Source: Isoetes taiwanensis
Taxonomy: Eukaryota > Streptophyta > Lycopodiopsida > Isoetales > Isoetaceae
NCBI GenBank assembly: GCA_021234155.1
Contig: JAJEKV010000039.1
Coordinates: 8,445,077-8,509,076 of the forward strand
Length of the DNA stretch: 64,000 nucleotides
Direction: 5' to 3'
Part shown: positions 1 to 11,299 of the stretch, one piece after another
Layout of the letters: each line of letters begins with the position of its first letter
Numbering within the stretch: position 1 is the stretch's first letter
Program-made: the position numbers and the translations under genes
The notes under the pieces: model-generated
The model's database searches: none
What the model was told of the DNA's origin: nothing
Seen by the model: only the letters and a program-made list of their open reading frames with translations

Positions 1-536
1 AGGTAAATGTTCTACTTTGGCAGGTGATTCATCGCTCTTTGAGAGTTAATGAGATGGTTCATCGCTTTAACCTGGGAGTAAGCCCGCTTTGCCCAATGTG
101 TGAGCGGTGCATTGAAACATTGGAGCACTGTTTATATTTGCGTGCAGAGCGGAGTATTCTTAGGTCCTGGCTGCATTCTCTTTTTGGAGTATCTTTGGAT
201 AGTCAGCACTTTCTTTTGGGTATTTATCCAAATCAATGGACTGCTTCTAAAAGGATTGCATTTCACATGGCAAAGTCTTGGCTAATATGGAGTGTATGGA
301 AGCGAAGGCGAAGGAAGGTCTTTTATGATAAGCGTATTTCTTCTCAGGTGGTGCTTCAAGAAATTCGTAAGAAGTTGTATAATTGCTTTCAGATCTCCAA
401 TTGGCCTGATCATATTAAAATTCCAATATGGAGTGATCATCTAAATGTGATTGATGCTTCAGGGACATTTCTTACTTCTGGAAGTACTTTGTAATATTTT
501 GAGTATATAATCACGTTCTTCAAAAAAAAAAAAAAA
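1..536 (+). mobile_element. 3' end of an L1-type LINE (zf-RVT domain plus poly(A) tail)
   Basis: The frame is open from base 3 to the stop at 492-494 and enters from outside the window, so this is only the C-terminal part of ORF2. The protein begins with the pattern seen at the reverse-transcriptase zinc-binding domain (zf-RVT): VLLWQVIHRSLRVNE, then a CPMC pair, then a TLEHCLY stretch. This cysteine/histidine pattern is the usual end of plant L1-like ORF2 proteins. The stop codon is followed by about 27 bases and then a 15-base A run (522-536), the expected poly(A) tail. There is no ATG at the start of the ORF because it is a truncated continuation. Identification as a LINE tail is firm; the family is not named. 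Confidence 0.85.
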
Positions 537-539
537 TAG

Positions 540-1510
540 GTAAGTGTGAAGTTAAATGGTTTTCTCTTAATATCATTCGTTTCAAATTGAAATAGTCTGC
601 AAATGCTGTACAATGCTAGGGTATGCAACAGTTGGGGATTTCTCATATTTGGTTATTTCTGGCTTTGAAATTCATGCCTCATTAATTTTTTCTTATCGCT
701 TGTGGCTTTCAAGATTTTAGGATTCAGATTTTGGATCTGTGCAACAGTAGCTTGGTCCAACAATGGAGCTTGAATGGTTTACGTGTGGGACAACATGTCA
801 TTTTAATATTTGTCTATTTTCTAATCATTTTTTTCTACGGGTCTGTGTTGAGATTCCTCTTTAATATTCTTGCAAAATTGTCGAATTTATGAGGGACATA
901 TTCAAGATCCACCAGCAATTGTCCCTCTGCAATGAAATATATAAACCGCTTACGTCTAGAAGAACTTTGTCAACTTATCTTTAATTGGGACTTGGATATA
1001 TTCTATGGAAAATTGTGCTATAAGATGGCTATCAACAGCTGTGTGTATCTGTAAATCATTAAAAGAAGAATTTATTAATGTTTGCGAATACATACATTGA
1101 ACAAGATATGATGCCAAAGCAACCTTGAAAATAGACCATGATAGCTCCAATGATCTTGCAAATTGATGTGCTATAAAAAGATGGTTCTGCTTTACTCTAT
1201 AAAGTTGCACTTTCCCAAATGTTGTTGGTGTTCCGTATCCTGTAGGTTCATTAGTTCATGCTGTCTAGTTTCCATATCATTTATCTATCAATGCTTCTGT
1301 GACATGCCCTTGAAACTTGAGCTTCCATTCTTGCACTGCGACTCGCATGAAACCAACAAAGCGCCCGAATACCAAAGGACTTCCTTAACAAACTAGGATC
1401 GAGGACGAAGGTCACAGGATGAAGGCTAAAGGCCCGAAAAGGACAGCAGGAAAGCAACGCCAAATTGGCCAAACCAGGCAGGAAGAAGCCCCTCCCCTGC
1501 CTGGAAACAA
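540..1510. other. Intergenic stretch, nothing recognised
   Basis: AT-rich sequence with only short, unconvincing reading frames on both strands. I see no RNA gene, repeat array or conserved protein motif. Confidence 0.5.
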
Positions 1511-1511
1511 A

Positions 1512-2062
1512 TCAAAGAGAATAAGGTACTGCTGAGAGAAGAGGAAGGATAGATAGGCTTCTCATTCATCTCAGCAGATTTCTACAATGGTGGACAGTGG
1601 ATAGCCGCACACATGCGAACTACCCACGAAAAATAAAGGGAAAATCCAATTATAACATTTGGACCCCAAAAACAAATACAATGCTAATAGATGAGTGGCT
1701 GATGTACCTGTCGAAAGCTTATCACCGGGATTAAAAAACCCCGCCCTTTCGGGTTTTCGAGGAAAAACCCTAGTGATAAGCCTTCAGAAGGGGCTTAGAC
1801 AAACGTAAAGGCATAGAATCGCCCTAAAACCCGCGCATGGAGAAGTCAAAACGGATGGGCTTCGCCAACCTGCAATGCACGCACATCACCAACAACAAAC
1901 GAGAAACATACCAAAGAATAGCATCACCCAGTGGGTGGAAAAAAAGCATCACCCACCGGGTGGAAAAACATGATAAATAGAACTTGTACAAAATATAGTA
2001 AACAAAGAAGGGAGGGAAGGGTGGGTTCAAAGAGAATAAGGTACTGCTGAGAGAAGAGGAAG
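1512..2062. repeat. 36-bp direct repeat bracketing 479 bp
   Basis: An identical 36-base block occurs at 1512-1547 and 2027-2062 (it begins TCAAAGAGAATAAGG). The enclosed DNA contains the LINE-type hairpin at 1718-1780 and a short tandem pair at 1921-1967 (two units of GCATCACCC...GGGTGGAAAAA). The block is too long for a target-site duplication, so a segmental duplication or two truncated copies of one repeat is more likely. Confidence 0.7.
1718..1780 (-). repeat. Relic of the LINE 3' hairpin (third family member)
   Basis: Read on the minus strand this 63-base stretch aligns with the hairpins near the 3' ends of the LINE copies at 14686-14750 and 60859-60923. Its outer arms are CTTATCAC and GTGATAAG (8 bp perfect). 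The inner stem is CCC-GAAA-GGG. The central block (GGTTTTTCC, TCGAAAACCC, GGGGTTTTTTAATCC) is shared with the other two copies. It is probably a 5'-truncated LINE remnant in minus orientation. Confidence 0.6.
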
Positions 2063-2534
2063 CGCCGATGAAACGTCGATGAAGAACTCTGCAATAAGTA
2101 GCAAACGCCCAACCTGACGAACGGCCCAAAACGCATGCGATGCATGCATGCGACGCATGCAATGCATGCATGCTCGTCTTGAGCAAGAATGCCGATTCGC
2201 TACGCGAATCGACGACATTTAGTTTGGCATGTAATGTTTTTGAAATTGAATCTGGAAACAGAAATTTCGTTATATCAAATCTAGGGAGGAGAACATCTAC
2301 GTCTAGTCCTCCAAATCTAAGAAAAGGTGACTGACTATTTAGAAAACCATAAGTTTCACTATTTTTGCTTTGCATATTGTGTGATTTATTCAGAAAAATT
2401 GGTGGTGTTGTAGAAATTGGTGGCGGGATCAAAGACAATGTTCTGGGTCCCCAACCATTCTTGCTTTGGTGAAATGCTGCTATAGAGTTGGAGGTATCAC
2501 CTTGCATATTTGATGTAGAAAGAGCATTATTCAT
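1824..2534 (-). CDS. Unrecognised 236-codon ORF, N-terminal part looks coding
   Basis: An ATG at 2534 (minus strand) opens a frame running to 1824. The first ~115 residues (down to about 2190) have a varied protein-like composition with several SP/PP motifs and a hydrophobic FGGLDVDVLLPRFD segment. The rest crosses the ATGCATGC-type repeat and the 36-bp direct repeat and is probably not genuine protein sequence. It may be a truncated first exon of a gene fused to repeats. No family is recognised and no splice sites were confirmed. Confidence 0.25.
   Translation of the reverse strand: MNNALSTSNMQGDTSNSIAAFHQSKNGWGPRTLSLIPPPISTTPPIFLNKSHNMQSKNSETYGFLNSQSPFLRFGGLDVDVLLPRFDITKFLFPDSISKTLHAKLNVVDSRSESAFLLKTSMHALHASHACIACVLGRSSGWAFATYCRVLHRRFIGASSSLSSTLFSLNPPFPPFFVYYILYKFYLSCFSTRWVMLFFHPLGDAILWYVSRLLLVMCVHCRLAKPIRFDFSMRGF
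2131..2174. repeat. 22-bp x2 GCATGC-rich tandem repeat
   Basis: Two 22-base units (2131-2152, 2153-2174) differ at two bases and consist almost entirely of alternating purine-pyrimidine GCATGC words, a composition that can adopt Z-DNA and includes CATGCA (RY-type) words. Confidence 0.7.
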
Positions 2535-2539
2535 CTTTA

Positions 2540-3390
2540 GAATCGAACACTGTGATTATGAGGCTTTATCATAATTCCATACATCCTTAGTAGTCACACG
2601 AATTTTTATAGCTCTTTGGCTGTAAGTTTGCATCGAAATGCAAACCAATATATATTCGCCCTAATTTTTCTCTTGATCTTGACCTAAATTGATTGGAAAA
2701 TGAATATGTTCCTGGTTAAAGAGGGCGTGAAATCAATTATGTTTGAAGTGAAGCAAGAAGGCATGGAAAAGGTGATGAAGGAGATTGAAACGGTTTAGGC
2801 TTATTTTTAGTCTGGCAGAAGTGTGTAAAGCAACAATGGCCTTGATTTGGAATAGTCCAAAACTTTCTTCTTTTCCTTTTACCTTTTTTTCCGTCTCTCT
2901 TCTTCTATTCTATTCTATTCGTTCCCTTTTTTTTTCTAACAATGAACCATATTTTGCAACTTGATTGTATGATCTTAAGAAAAGGTAGCTTATTCCATAT
3001 AACATTGACCAATGCCTTTGAATTCTATTGCTCGAGATTTTGTTGGAAGCAAGTACCTATGACGATTGTCTCTTATGGTCCTCCAAAGTTTACCCCTTCA
3101 AACAACCTCCAGTTCCATCATGCGATTACGTATAATTAGAAAGCTAGATTATTTAGCTTGGCCATTCATACTTTTAGCACTGGGAAGGGCATAAGCATTT
3201 CTTTCTGGCCCTAAATGCCTATTCTTTTTTAGATTACAGGCCTTGCATTGCAACTTCAGAATCTTTTACTAAACTAAATCTAACCAAAAGTTATCTTAAT
3301 GAAACACAAATATATTTTGCATATTCGCCATTGATGTAGATAAACGGGTCTATTCCTGCAAATCCTTGCCACCGAATGCCACCAAACTAA
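2540..3390. other. Intergenic, AT-rich
   Basis: No gene recognised. A short TTCTA/TATTC pentamer run followed by a T-rich stretch at about 2905-2936 resembles the pentamer tail of the LINE family found at 14.8 kb and may mark another truncated copy. Confidence 0.4.
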
Positions 3391-3393
3391 ATT

Positions 3394-3580
3394 ATAACCT
3401 ACATTTACTTTCGTACTTTATACACTACATAATCACATAATAAAAAAAAAAACACTAACAATCATATATAGCATTTCCCATAAATAATAACCTACATTTA
3501 CTTTCGTACTTCATACACTACATAATCACATAATAAAAAAAAAAAAAAACTAACAATCATATATACACATTTCCCATAAA
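3394..3580. repeat. 93-bp tandem duplication
   Basis: The block starting ATAACCTACATTTACTTTCG at 3394 recurs at 3487. Both units contain the same A-run and the CAATCATATATA stretch; they differ by a few bases and by A-run length. Non-coding. Confidence 0.75.
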
Positions 3581-3957
3581 TAATATCTTTCACACGCATC
3601 AACAATCACATTTCCAATGCCACGCCTAAAGTTGCCATTCATAACTCATCTTCTCTAATGGCAAAATTAAACTAGCTATATTCCTAGCTATGAACTAAAG
3701 GATGTGCAAAGTCTTGCAGACTCTATGAACTAGAGAATCTGCAAACATTTACACTTAGATTTAAGCATATGGAATTATCAACCTCTTGCATACGATGTTA
3801 AACAACTTTATAGATAGAGATGTCACTAAGTAGAGTGACCAAACAGATCTGACACAAACTTAAAACACACTCTTACACCAATGGCCCAATCTCATGCTTG
3901 AATTGAACTCCTAAGGGTCTACGAGGCGCTGGCTCTGCCAGCGCTAAATTCTTGTTT

Positions 3958-4159
3958 AAATATATAACTAAGAATAAGACGTATCTTATTTTTTCATGCT
4001 TTTTCACTAGTATTTTATTGGTGTCATATTTTATGACTACCATGCAATGGAAAAGTAAATTTAAATCTGTGTGTCTCATTTTTAGCCCTGGAGTCACAAA
4101 TGGTGTCGTATATTGTATGTGATAGCCATATTTTGCGACTAGTGTGGAAAAAGGGCCTA
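3958..4159 (-). mobile_element. Truncated MITE, inverted homologue of 16944-17346
   Basis: The minus strand of this stretch matches the left half of the MITE at 16.9 kb: the terminal CCCTTTTTCCAC, then the CATATTTTGC / GGAGTCACAAATGG region and the AATAAGACGT stretch. Similarity stops near 3958, so the other end is missing. Confidence 0.65.
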
Positions 4160-4289
4160 GGGGTAAAAAAGGGAGAAAAACACTTGAAATTATAGTTCAA
4201 AAGTATCTATCTTTAGATACGTTAGATACAAGTATCTAAAGTATCTAAAGAATCTAAATTTTTTTAAGATACGTACACATCTTCCCCAT

Positions 4290-6836
4290 CTTCTTCCACT
4301 CTTATACCTCTCCCCCTCGCTCTTCCTCTCGCTCTTCCTCTCGCTCTTCCTCTCGGCCTCCCTCTTGGCCTCCTCTCCCTCTTCCTCTTCCTCTAGAATT
4401 TGAAGTACTAGGACCAGCCACATCACTCCTCCTTGATGTCAAATGACGAACTCTCATAGTACCAGAACACTCCATAAACAAACTTTGATAAAGCTCCTCT
4501 TCAGTCCGATGAATAGGCTCCAAGTCTGGCCTCTTATCAACATCAATGTCATTTGGATCCACCTATGAGAGTATGATGTAAGGGTGAGTGCTAGTGCGTG
4601 TAAAACAAGGAAACATAAGAAAATGTTAAGATACCTTTTTGGGTTCTGTAAGGTTCCTGTACTTGCGCAAAGCACGTAAATTATCTCTACAATACACTAG
4701 ATTGTGCATTGTGCTTGTTTTCAACTTGTTCCTTCGTTTAGTGTGAATAAGAGAATATGCATACCAATTCCTCTCAACAGCACCAGTAAAGAATCCTACA
4801 ATTTGGATTTAAAGAATTCAACAAGAAACTCATATAGATGACAAATAGAAACTTAAATTCATTAACCACTAGTTTACCACTGACCTGTGATAAGACTTTG
4901 AGAGCCAAGGTTTGAAGTTCAGGAGTACATCCTCCATATTTATCCCACCATGATACTGGTTTACACATAGCACCTTGTGATTCTGCCATGGAATTATTAA
5001 AGCGGCCCATCCTACGGCGGAATTGAAGCATATCATCGTACAATTTGTCTGCCTTCTTAGCATCATAGAGATCTAGAATATACTTTACCAATCCATCATG
5101 GAGCCTTTGATCTATCGGTTTTGTTGCATCCCCTCTCCATAATGGATGTAAAAGATGAGCAACAGCATGAATTGGTCGATTGAACCAATCCCATCATTTG
5201 GCTAAGAATCTTTAACTTCTTCAATGTCATTCATCCTGTAAGAAAGAAAATATGTTTATGTTAATGCTAACCATGAATGATTTCTTTTTTAATTTATAAT
5301 TTCATGATACATATAAGAGGACACACATACCTATCGTTCATAAGTGGATCTCTCAGACATCTATCAATTGTGCCGCTAATTCGATCCATAAACTCTTGAA
5401 GCAACCCAATAGTAGAACCTTCTTGATCTGTAAGACGTAACACTGGATAGATTGGACGTGATGCATCAGCAATGTTATGAAATGCCGCAAGATTTCTTCC
5501 ATCCAATATTTGGGATTGCACCAATTCAGCTTCTGGTGTATGAGACTCATCCCAATTTACCCACTCATTAGAAACGACGGTTTGCCTAAGTGAAGGCCAA
5601 ACTTCTACTAATCGCTCCATCATTAGAAAGTATGTTCCAAATCTTGTCTTGACGGGTTTAATTAACTCCTTCTTTCCATGAAAATAATCGCACAATGTTT
5701 TCACCCACTAATCTAGCATCCTTGATCCACTTTATCTTGTTAGCAATATCTTTCAACAAGAGATTCAAGCTGTGAGATGCACATGGAGACCATTTAATTG
5801 TCTTGTACTCCGCCTCTAAAAGTTTACCCATGCTCACACGATTGGACCCATTATCTGTTATCACTTGTACCACATTTTCAGTTCCAATCTCTTCAATTAG
5901 TTCTTTCATCTTATCAAATAAGAATTCACCTGTAACACTAATACCAGCCTCATAAACCTCTATAGTCTTCCAATAAATTGTTCCAAACATAGAGGAAATC
6001 ATCACGTTGTAGAGGCCTCATTTGCGCACATCCACCCATCCATCAGTCATTATTGTACATCCAAATTGTTGCGATTTTGATTGAATTTGCTTCATTTCTT
6101 CTCCAATATCATTGTAGGCCTTTGGGATTATTTGAATTTTCATGCCACGAGAAGTTGGACCAGCCCATTTAGTGCCTATCTGAGATACAATTTCCATCAT
6201 TTGTCTCCAACTTCATGTGTCCAATAGATTGAATGGAAGATTGCATTCAATAAGCGCTTTTCCAACTTCTTTATCTGCCATTTCCATCCATGATTTCTGT
6301 CAACCTATTTGCCTTCTACTCAAAGTACTTTGAACCACGTGTTTAGGCACTTTGGTTCCTGATCATCTTGAACATCATTATCACGAGAAGATCGTATCCT
6401 CTTTGTGGAAGGTGTAGAAGAGGGCAGCCATGATGATGTAGAAGAGGGCCGGGGGGGTCGTGATGATGCTGGCCTATTGAGATAGAAATCAGGCGATGTA
6501 GTAGGAGCAACAGGTGTAGAAGAAGAAGAAGAAGAAATAGGGGTAGCAATGGCATCATCATCATCATTTTCAGATTCACTTACAGTAGCAGTTAGAGGCC
6601 ATCCATTCGTGATTTGAATTTGTCTTCTAATTTCATTTGGGCATTTAGGACAAGCTTCTATTCCTTCTCCGCTCTTGGCCCCAAGATGGCTTTCCAATCT
6701 TGTCAAGCTACCTTTGCAATGTTCCTTGCAAAACTTACAATCCCATTCATTATTGCCATTGCCGTTGCTTTTTCCCCCAGTTGTTGTGATGTTATCGCAT
6801 GTATTCTCTCATAAAGCATCAGCTTTCTTCGGCATG
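4290..6836 (-). pseudogene. hAT-superfamily transposase with BED zinc finger, decayed
   Basis: Reading 6836 to 4290 on the minus strand gives hAT transposase domains in order. First is a BED-type finger (WDCKFCKEHCKGSLTRLESH). Then comes a low-complexity acidic/serine linker, then a DUF659-like core (GCTIMTDGW near 6050; NVVQVITDNGSN and WSPCASHSLNLLL near 5770-5880). A TRFGTYFLMMERL segment follows near 5640, and finally the C-terminal dimerisation region (AVERNWYAYSLIHTKRRNKL near 4720-4790). Likely introns lie at about 4562-4634 and 4798-4884. An RGRGRGRGGQEGG/EEER tail ends the protein. Decay is clear: an in-frame TGA shortly after the first ATG, and several frame changes between 6300 and 5700. 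Hence this is a relic of a hAT element or a domesticated copy that died. No terminal repeats or 8-bp target duplication were identified. Confidence 0.8.
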
Positions 6837-6859
6837 ATATTGCTTTTTGAAACTAACTA

Positions 6860-8431
6860 CTAAATTTCTTTCTATTACTGCTGCTAGCTACATATGTTTC
6901 ATATTGTGTACCTGTACAAATGATAGCAAAAGACATCCAATAAGACATCCAAGAAACATGTGACGGCAAAATCAAAATTTACAAAAGCTTGCATGAAGGT
7001 TGGCTGGCCTGAAACCCCTTGATTATATATGTTATTTATGCTTTCATAGCCTTTGTCTTGGCCGATAATTCAAGATAACCCTCAACATGGTTCTGTAATC
7101 CACACAAATAACCAAATAAAGCAGGCAGTTTATTAACCATTGAAGAGTACTAATGATCCTTGTGCTGGCTTGCAACAAGTGGCAAAATATATGATCCAGT
7201 TTGTAAAAAGAAAACAGAATGGATCTATAATCCCATATAAAGAAATGAACATATGCAAATAGAATTAGTTATTGTGAGCTTGCAAGAAGCAACAATGAGG
7301 CAGAAAAAACTTAGTGCATTTCAGCCTATCTAAAATATGCATATCAGAACCCCCACATTAACCTTAAGTATGGCTGAAGTTTGAATTGCAGAAATACTAT
7401 AATATAGATAAGTAAACTGAGCAGCCAGCTGCCAGATACATTGCCAAGTTTCCATTAATAATATCTAAGTGCATTGATAAATTAATAAGAGAGACTAATT
7501 GTTGATCTATATGATGGTTTTGGTAGAACGAATAACAAGAGTTGAATTGAATTTAATGGGTTTTCATCGTCCACAAAGATCAATAGGCCCATGCCATCTC
7601 CACCTTATATTAAACCATTTTCCCATTGTTTAAAATGAGCCAATGGGAGATATGGCTGAATATTGAAGAGAAACAAAGAATCTACGTTAAATAACTTCCG
7701 GGACAAATACTCCATGATTGACTGGAGTATACCCATGGATATACTGTTTCAACACCATTCAATGCTCCCATACCTGGGGAATTACCTTCAATAATCCTTG
7801 GACAATACTGAGTGTTAATAATATCTGAACATTTGAATATTGTTTTGTAATTGTACTCAGTATATTTGTTCCATAGCTTACGCGCTCTCGTGGATGACAA
7901 TAAACTTTATGTCATCGTCATCGTCAAAGGGAAAAAACACCCATGGCATACTAGCTTTTAAAAGTGAATTGAACTCTTCTACATATTTTATGCCAAATAG
8001 TGATGGAAAACCCGCCCATAATAAATATAGGGAATTATGCTATATATTTTGTATAGTGGAGGTAAGGTCTTATCGCTGATAGAAGATTAAATCTACGAAT
8101 GGAGATGGAAAGAATGAGTCAAAATATAAAAATATCTTAGATTTGTGAGTTATACTCAACAACACATGAGGTTGAGGTGAAAGGAGGTGGAAAGCCATTG
8201 GAAGGAACTAAGTTGCTAGCTTTAAAACGTTCTCATTTTTGTAAGGTAACGATGGAGGTAGGGTTTTCTACTAAGTGCCCAGCCGAAACCAACCGGAGGT
8301 GACCAAAACCGAGGTGCCTTCACAGGGAACCAACCGTTATTTTACTTAAAAAAGAATAAGATGATGTTTTCTTTGGAGTTGGTGACTATTGCTAAGATGC
8401 CATTTCAATGAAATCATAGTTTATCAATCAT
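6860..8431. other. Intergenic, no gene recognised
   Basis: AT-rich sequence with scattered short ORFs on both strands, none with a recognisable motif. Nothing else supported. Confidence 0.5.
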
Positions 8432-8435
8432 GTCA

Positions 8436-8756
8436 GGGTAAAAGCATGTTAGGGTGTCCCTTAAAAAGTATTATTTAGTGACTAAAAAGGTACCTAAAAA
8501 GGTAGCCAGGACTGGGTACTGGGTACCTGTATAATATCTCAATATAAGGTATGTTTTAGAACATTTTTATATATATTGGTCTCCGATAGCATTATATTTA
8601 CCTTAACTTTGAATATTACCATGTCCTTGACTTTTATTTTGGATTTTTGTATTAGTTTTAATGAAAAGAAAAATGAGAAAGTACCCAGTTCAGAAGTACC
8701 TAGTGTATGTACTTTTGCAGGTTCCAAAAGTGGTACACCCTAACATGCTTTTACCC
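8436..8756. mobile_element. 321-bp MITE with 22-bp perfect terminal inverted repeats
   Basis: The left end (8436-8457) begins GGGTAAAAGCATGTTAGGG. The right end (8735-8756) is its exact reverse complement over 22 bases. GTCA precedes and follows the element (8432-8435, 8757-8760), giving a 3-4 bp target duplication. Non-coding interior. Short target duplication and G-rich tip fit a PIF/Harbinger-like MITE, but that assignment is an inference. Confidence 0.85.
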
Positions 8757-9148
8757 GTCAACATGTAAGAATTCTATATTCAACATTTGCGATCACATCT
8801 ATCTATTATTGTTGCACTCTGTAGCTTTTTATGCCATCTTTTCCACTATATTTTATTGCCTTAAGAAGGAACCTTCCCTATAGATATGTTTGAATTTTGC
8901 TTTTTGCTTTTTTATTGTCGTGGTTCTCCGCCGCAATCTAAATGAAGTTCTTTCAGCCTCGTGTACGGTTATTAGGACCTAATCCTGTACCATTTCAAAT
9001 CCTTCGTCTTGATCTCAAAAGGATCCCTTATGTTCAAGAATCTAACAAAGCTCATTCTTGAAAGGGATGATGTAGGCAATGTAGGTTACGCATGCATATG
9101 GTACCTTTTGAGTACTTATCGTATCGGATAGGATGTACCATACGTACG

Positions 9149-10200
9149 AAACGTTTTTATGCAATCAACAAAAATTTTTTTTTTGAAGTACGTTACGTTT
9201 TTTAAGGTTTCTTACATTTTTTAAACGTTTTTTTGAGGTGGTGTATGGTTTAAAAGCTACGTACCATATCTCTGAGCTTTTAAGGTATTAAAATTTTTTG
9301 GAGTATGTTTTGAGGTGGTGTACGTTTTTAAAAGCTACGTACCAAAATTTCTTAGGTACGTTAAATTTTTTGGAGTATGTTATGACGTACTATACATAAA
9401 AACCATAAATAAACGTATGTAAGTACGTAAATATGGTACTACACTGGACGTAGCAAAGGTAAAATTTGTAGTGATACTGTCAAGCTCGAATAAATCCAAG
9501 TTGGAACTTCTTACAATCTTCGTCAAATGTGTTGCAGCAGCAAAATTGGAGTTTGTGTCTTGTTCTTTCAAAATGGATGTAGCATAATGTGAAGATTTGA
9601 GGCTGAAACTGACCGACTCAAATGCAATTCTAGAATAAACCTGCACCTTTGATGTAGCGGCAAAACTGGGGTGCATATCCTATTTTTTCAAACTGGGATA
9701 ACAACATACAAGGCTTTAAGGCCTCCGACCCAAATACAGAAGATTTATATAAAAATTTTGAGTGGAATATTCTCTCTCTAGCGCCCTGCTCCACTTTCTC
9801 TTACATTGTTCTCACCACTTTCTCTCTCTAGCGCCCTGCTCCACTTTCTCTCTCTATCCCTCATTCTCCTCCTTCTCTCTCTAGTGCTTGGACCCTCCAC
9901 CTTCTCTCTCTAGCGCCTGGACCCTCCACCTTCTCTCTCTAGCGCCTCCTCCCCCTCCCCCTCCACCTCCACCTCCACTTTCTCTCTCTACCTCCTTCTC
10001 CCTCTAGCCACATACCAACTTGCTGGCCATCTTACAGTCCCTCTAGCCCTCGACCACCTTCTGGCTACCTTAGTATCTCTCTAACCCTTGACCACTTTCT
10101 CTCTCTAGCCAAGTCGACTCATGGCGCGCCAATAGGATGTGCCCCTCTAGCCCTCGACCACCTTATGGCTACCTTAGTGTCTCTCTAAGCCAAGTCGACT
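9149..10200 (+). repeat. LINE copy 1 5' leader: TACGT-rich block and CT-rich minisatellite
   Basis: 9149-9420 repeats words such as GGTGGTGTACG, AAAAGCTACGTACC and TTTTTTGGAGTATGTT. 9768-10200 is a pyrimidine-rich array of TCTCTCTCTAGCGCC and CCACTTTCTCTCTC units. The same two blocks occur at 61049-61330 and 63080-63540. A 98-codon antisense ORF (9676-9380) is conserved in the other copy but has no recognised domain. The leader could hold the internal promoter; this is inferred from position only. Confidence 0.75.
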
Positions 10201-10254
10201 CATGGCACGCCAATACTCAAAATATGCAGGTTGAATCGCCTTCTGCTCCTTCCT

Positions 10255-11213
10255 TATGGCAGCAGAGAGGCAACGGACTGCAGAGATGGAGATCCGCATA
10301 CAACAGTTAGAATACGGGCTTTGCTTGGCACACTTTGAGAGGCAACAGGAGAAGTAGGGTCTTGCTGACTTGCGAGCTCTCGTGGACTCCCTCCTCACTA
10401 CCATAGAGACCATGGCATGGGGGACGGTGTCTTTGCCGAAGCAGATACCAGTGGCAACCATCTCCCGCCTCAAGTCAGAAGCTGAGGGGTCTGCCACCAT
10501 AATACGAAACATCTGAGCCGCGTTCGAAGCCAGCCAGGCAGAGCTAAGAACCCTACAGAGTAGGGCTGAGACACAAGATCGAGGGAGATCACAGGGGAGC
10601 TCCAGAGCAAGCTGTTGCCCGGCAAAGGCGGGGGGGCCTCCATGCAGGAGGTCCATGAACAATTGTGAGAAGCGGGGTGAATGAGTTGGCCAAGCAGCAG
10701 AAATTTCAACAGGAGCTAGGCTTCCGACTCCAAGTAGCAGAGGCTGCAACACAGGGCCAGACAAGCCCACATGCCCAACAGCCCACAAGTCACCAACCAG
10801 GCAGACAGACAACACCTGCTCTATCTCGAAAACTACACTGCCCTTGCTGTGAACAGCCCACACACTCTGGACAACAGGCATCATCTGTTGGGACAGCCAA
10901 TGTTGCCCCGCGACTCAGTGAGCAGCAAGAACAGGGCCGACGACGTCATAATGTGGTGGTATGTGGACTCTCAGAGGAAGTAGGAGAGGATCTCACCAAG
11001 CGCATCCAGGATCAAATCCCATCTTACATGGCATTTCAGACCACAGTCCACATTGTCCGAGCAAGCCGCCTTGCGGCTCAACGCACAGATTGCCCACGTG
11101 TTGTCACCTTCACGGTTGTACACATGCGAGTGCGTGAGGCAATTTTGCGTCAAGGTAGGCAATTGAAGGGGACTACCCTGTATGTCGACCAGGATCTTAC
11201 CCCGATGCAATAG
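10255..11213 (+). pseudogene. LINE ORF1: coiled coil and RRM-like RNA-binding protein
   Basis: The first part (to about 10680) encodes a charged helical segment (MEIRIQQLE, LAHFERQQE, ALVDSLLTTIE, QAELRTLQSRAETQD) consistent with a coiled coil. A frameshift near 10.6 kb joins a second frame (10665-11213) whose C-terminal half has the RRM-like pattern of LINE ORF1 proteins: RRRHNVVVCGLSEE, VHIVRASRL, PRVVTFTV, then LKGTTLYVDQDLTP. In this family ORF1 proteins bind element RNA. In-frame TAG codons interrupt the coiled-coil part. Copy 3 (63.6-64.0 kb) preserves the same segment and extends it with KIQELRATVAQQ. Confidence 0.75.
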
Positions 11214-11299
11214 AGGTCTCGCCGGCAACAGCTAGCTCAAGTCAGGGACATCCGCCGTCGAGGGGGCGCTGCAGGTTGGGCCGAGGCAAGCTTCGCATT

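Noticed and set aside
10174-10884. 236-codon minus-strand ORF in LINE copy 1
   Set aside because: Antisense of ORF1; no motif, and its copy 3 counterpart is broken.
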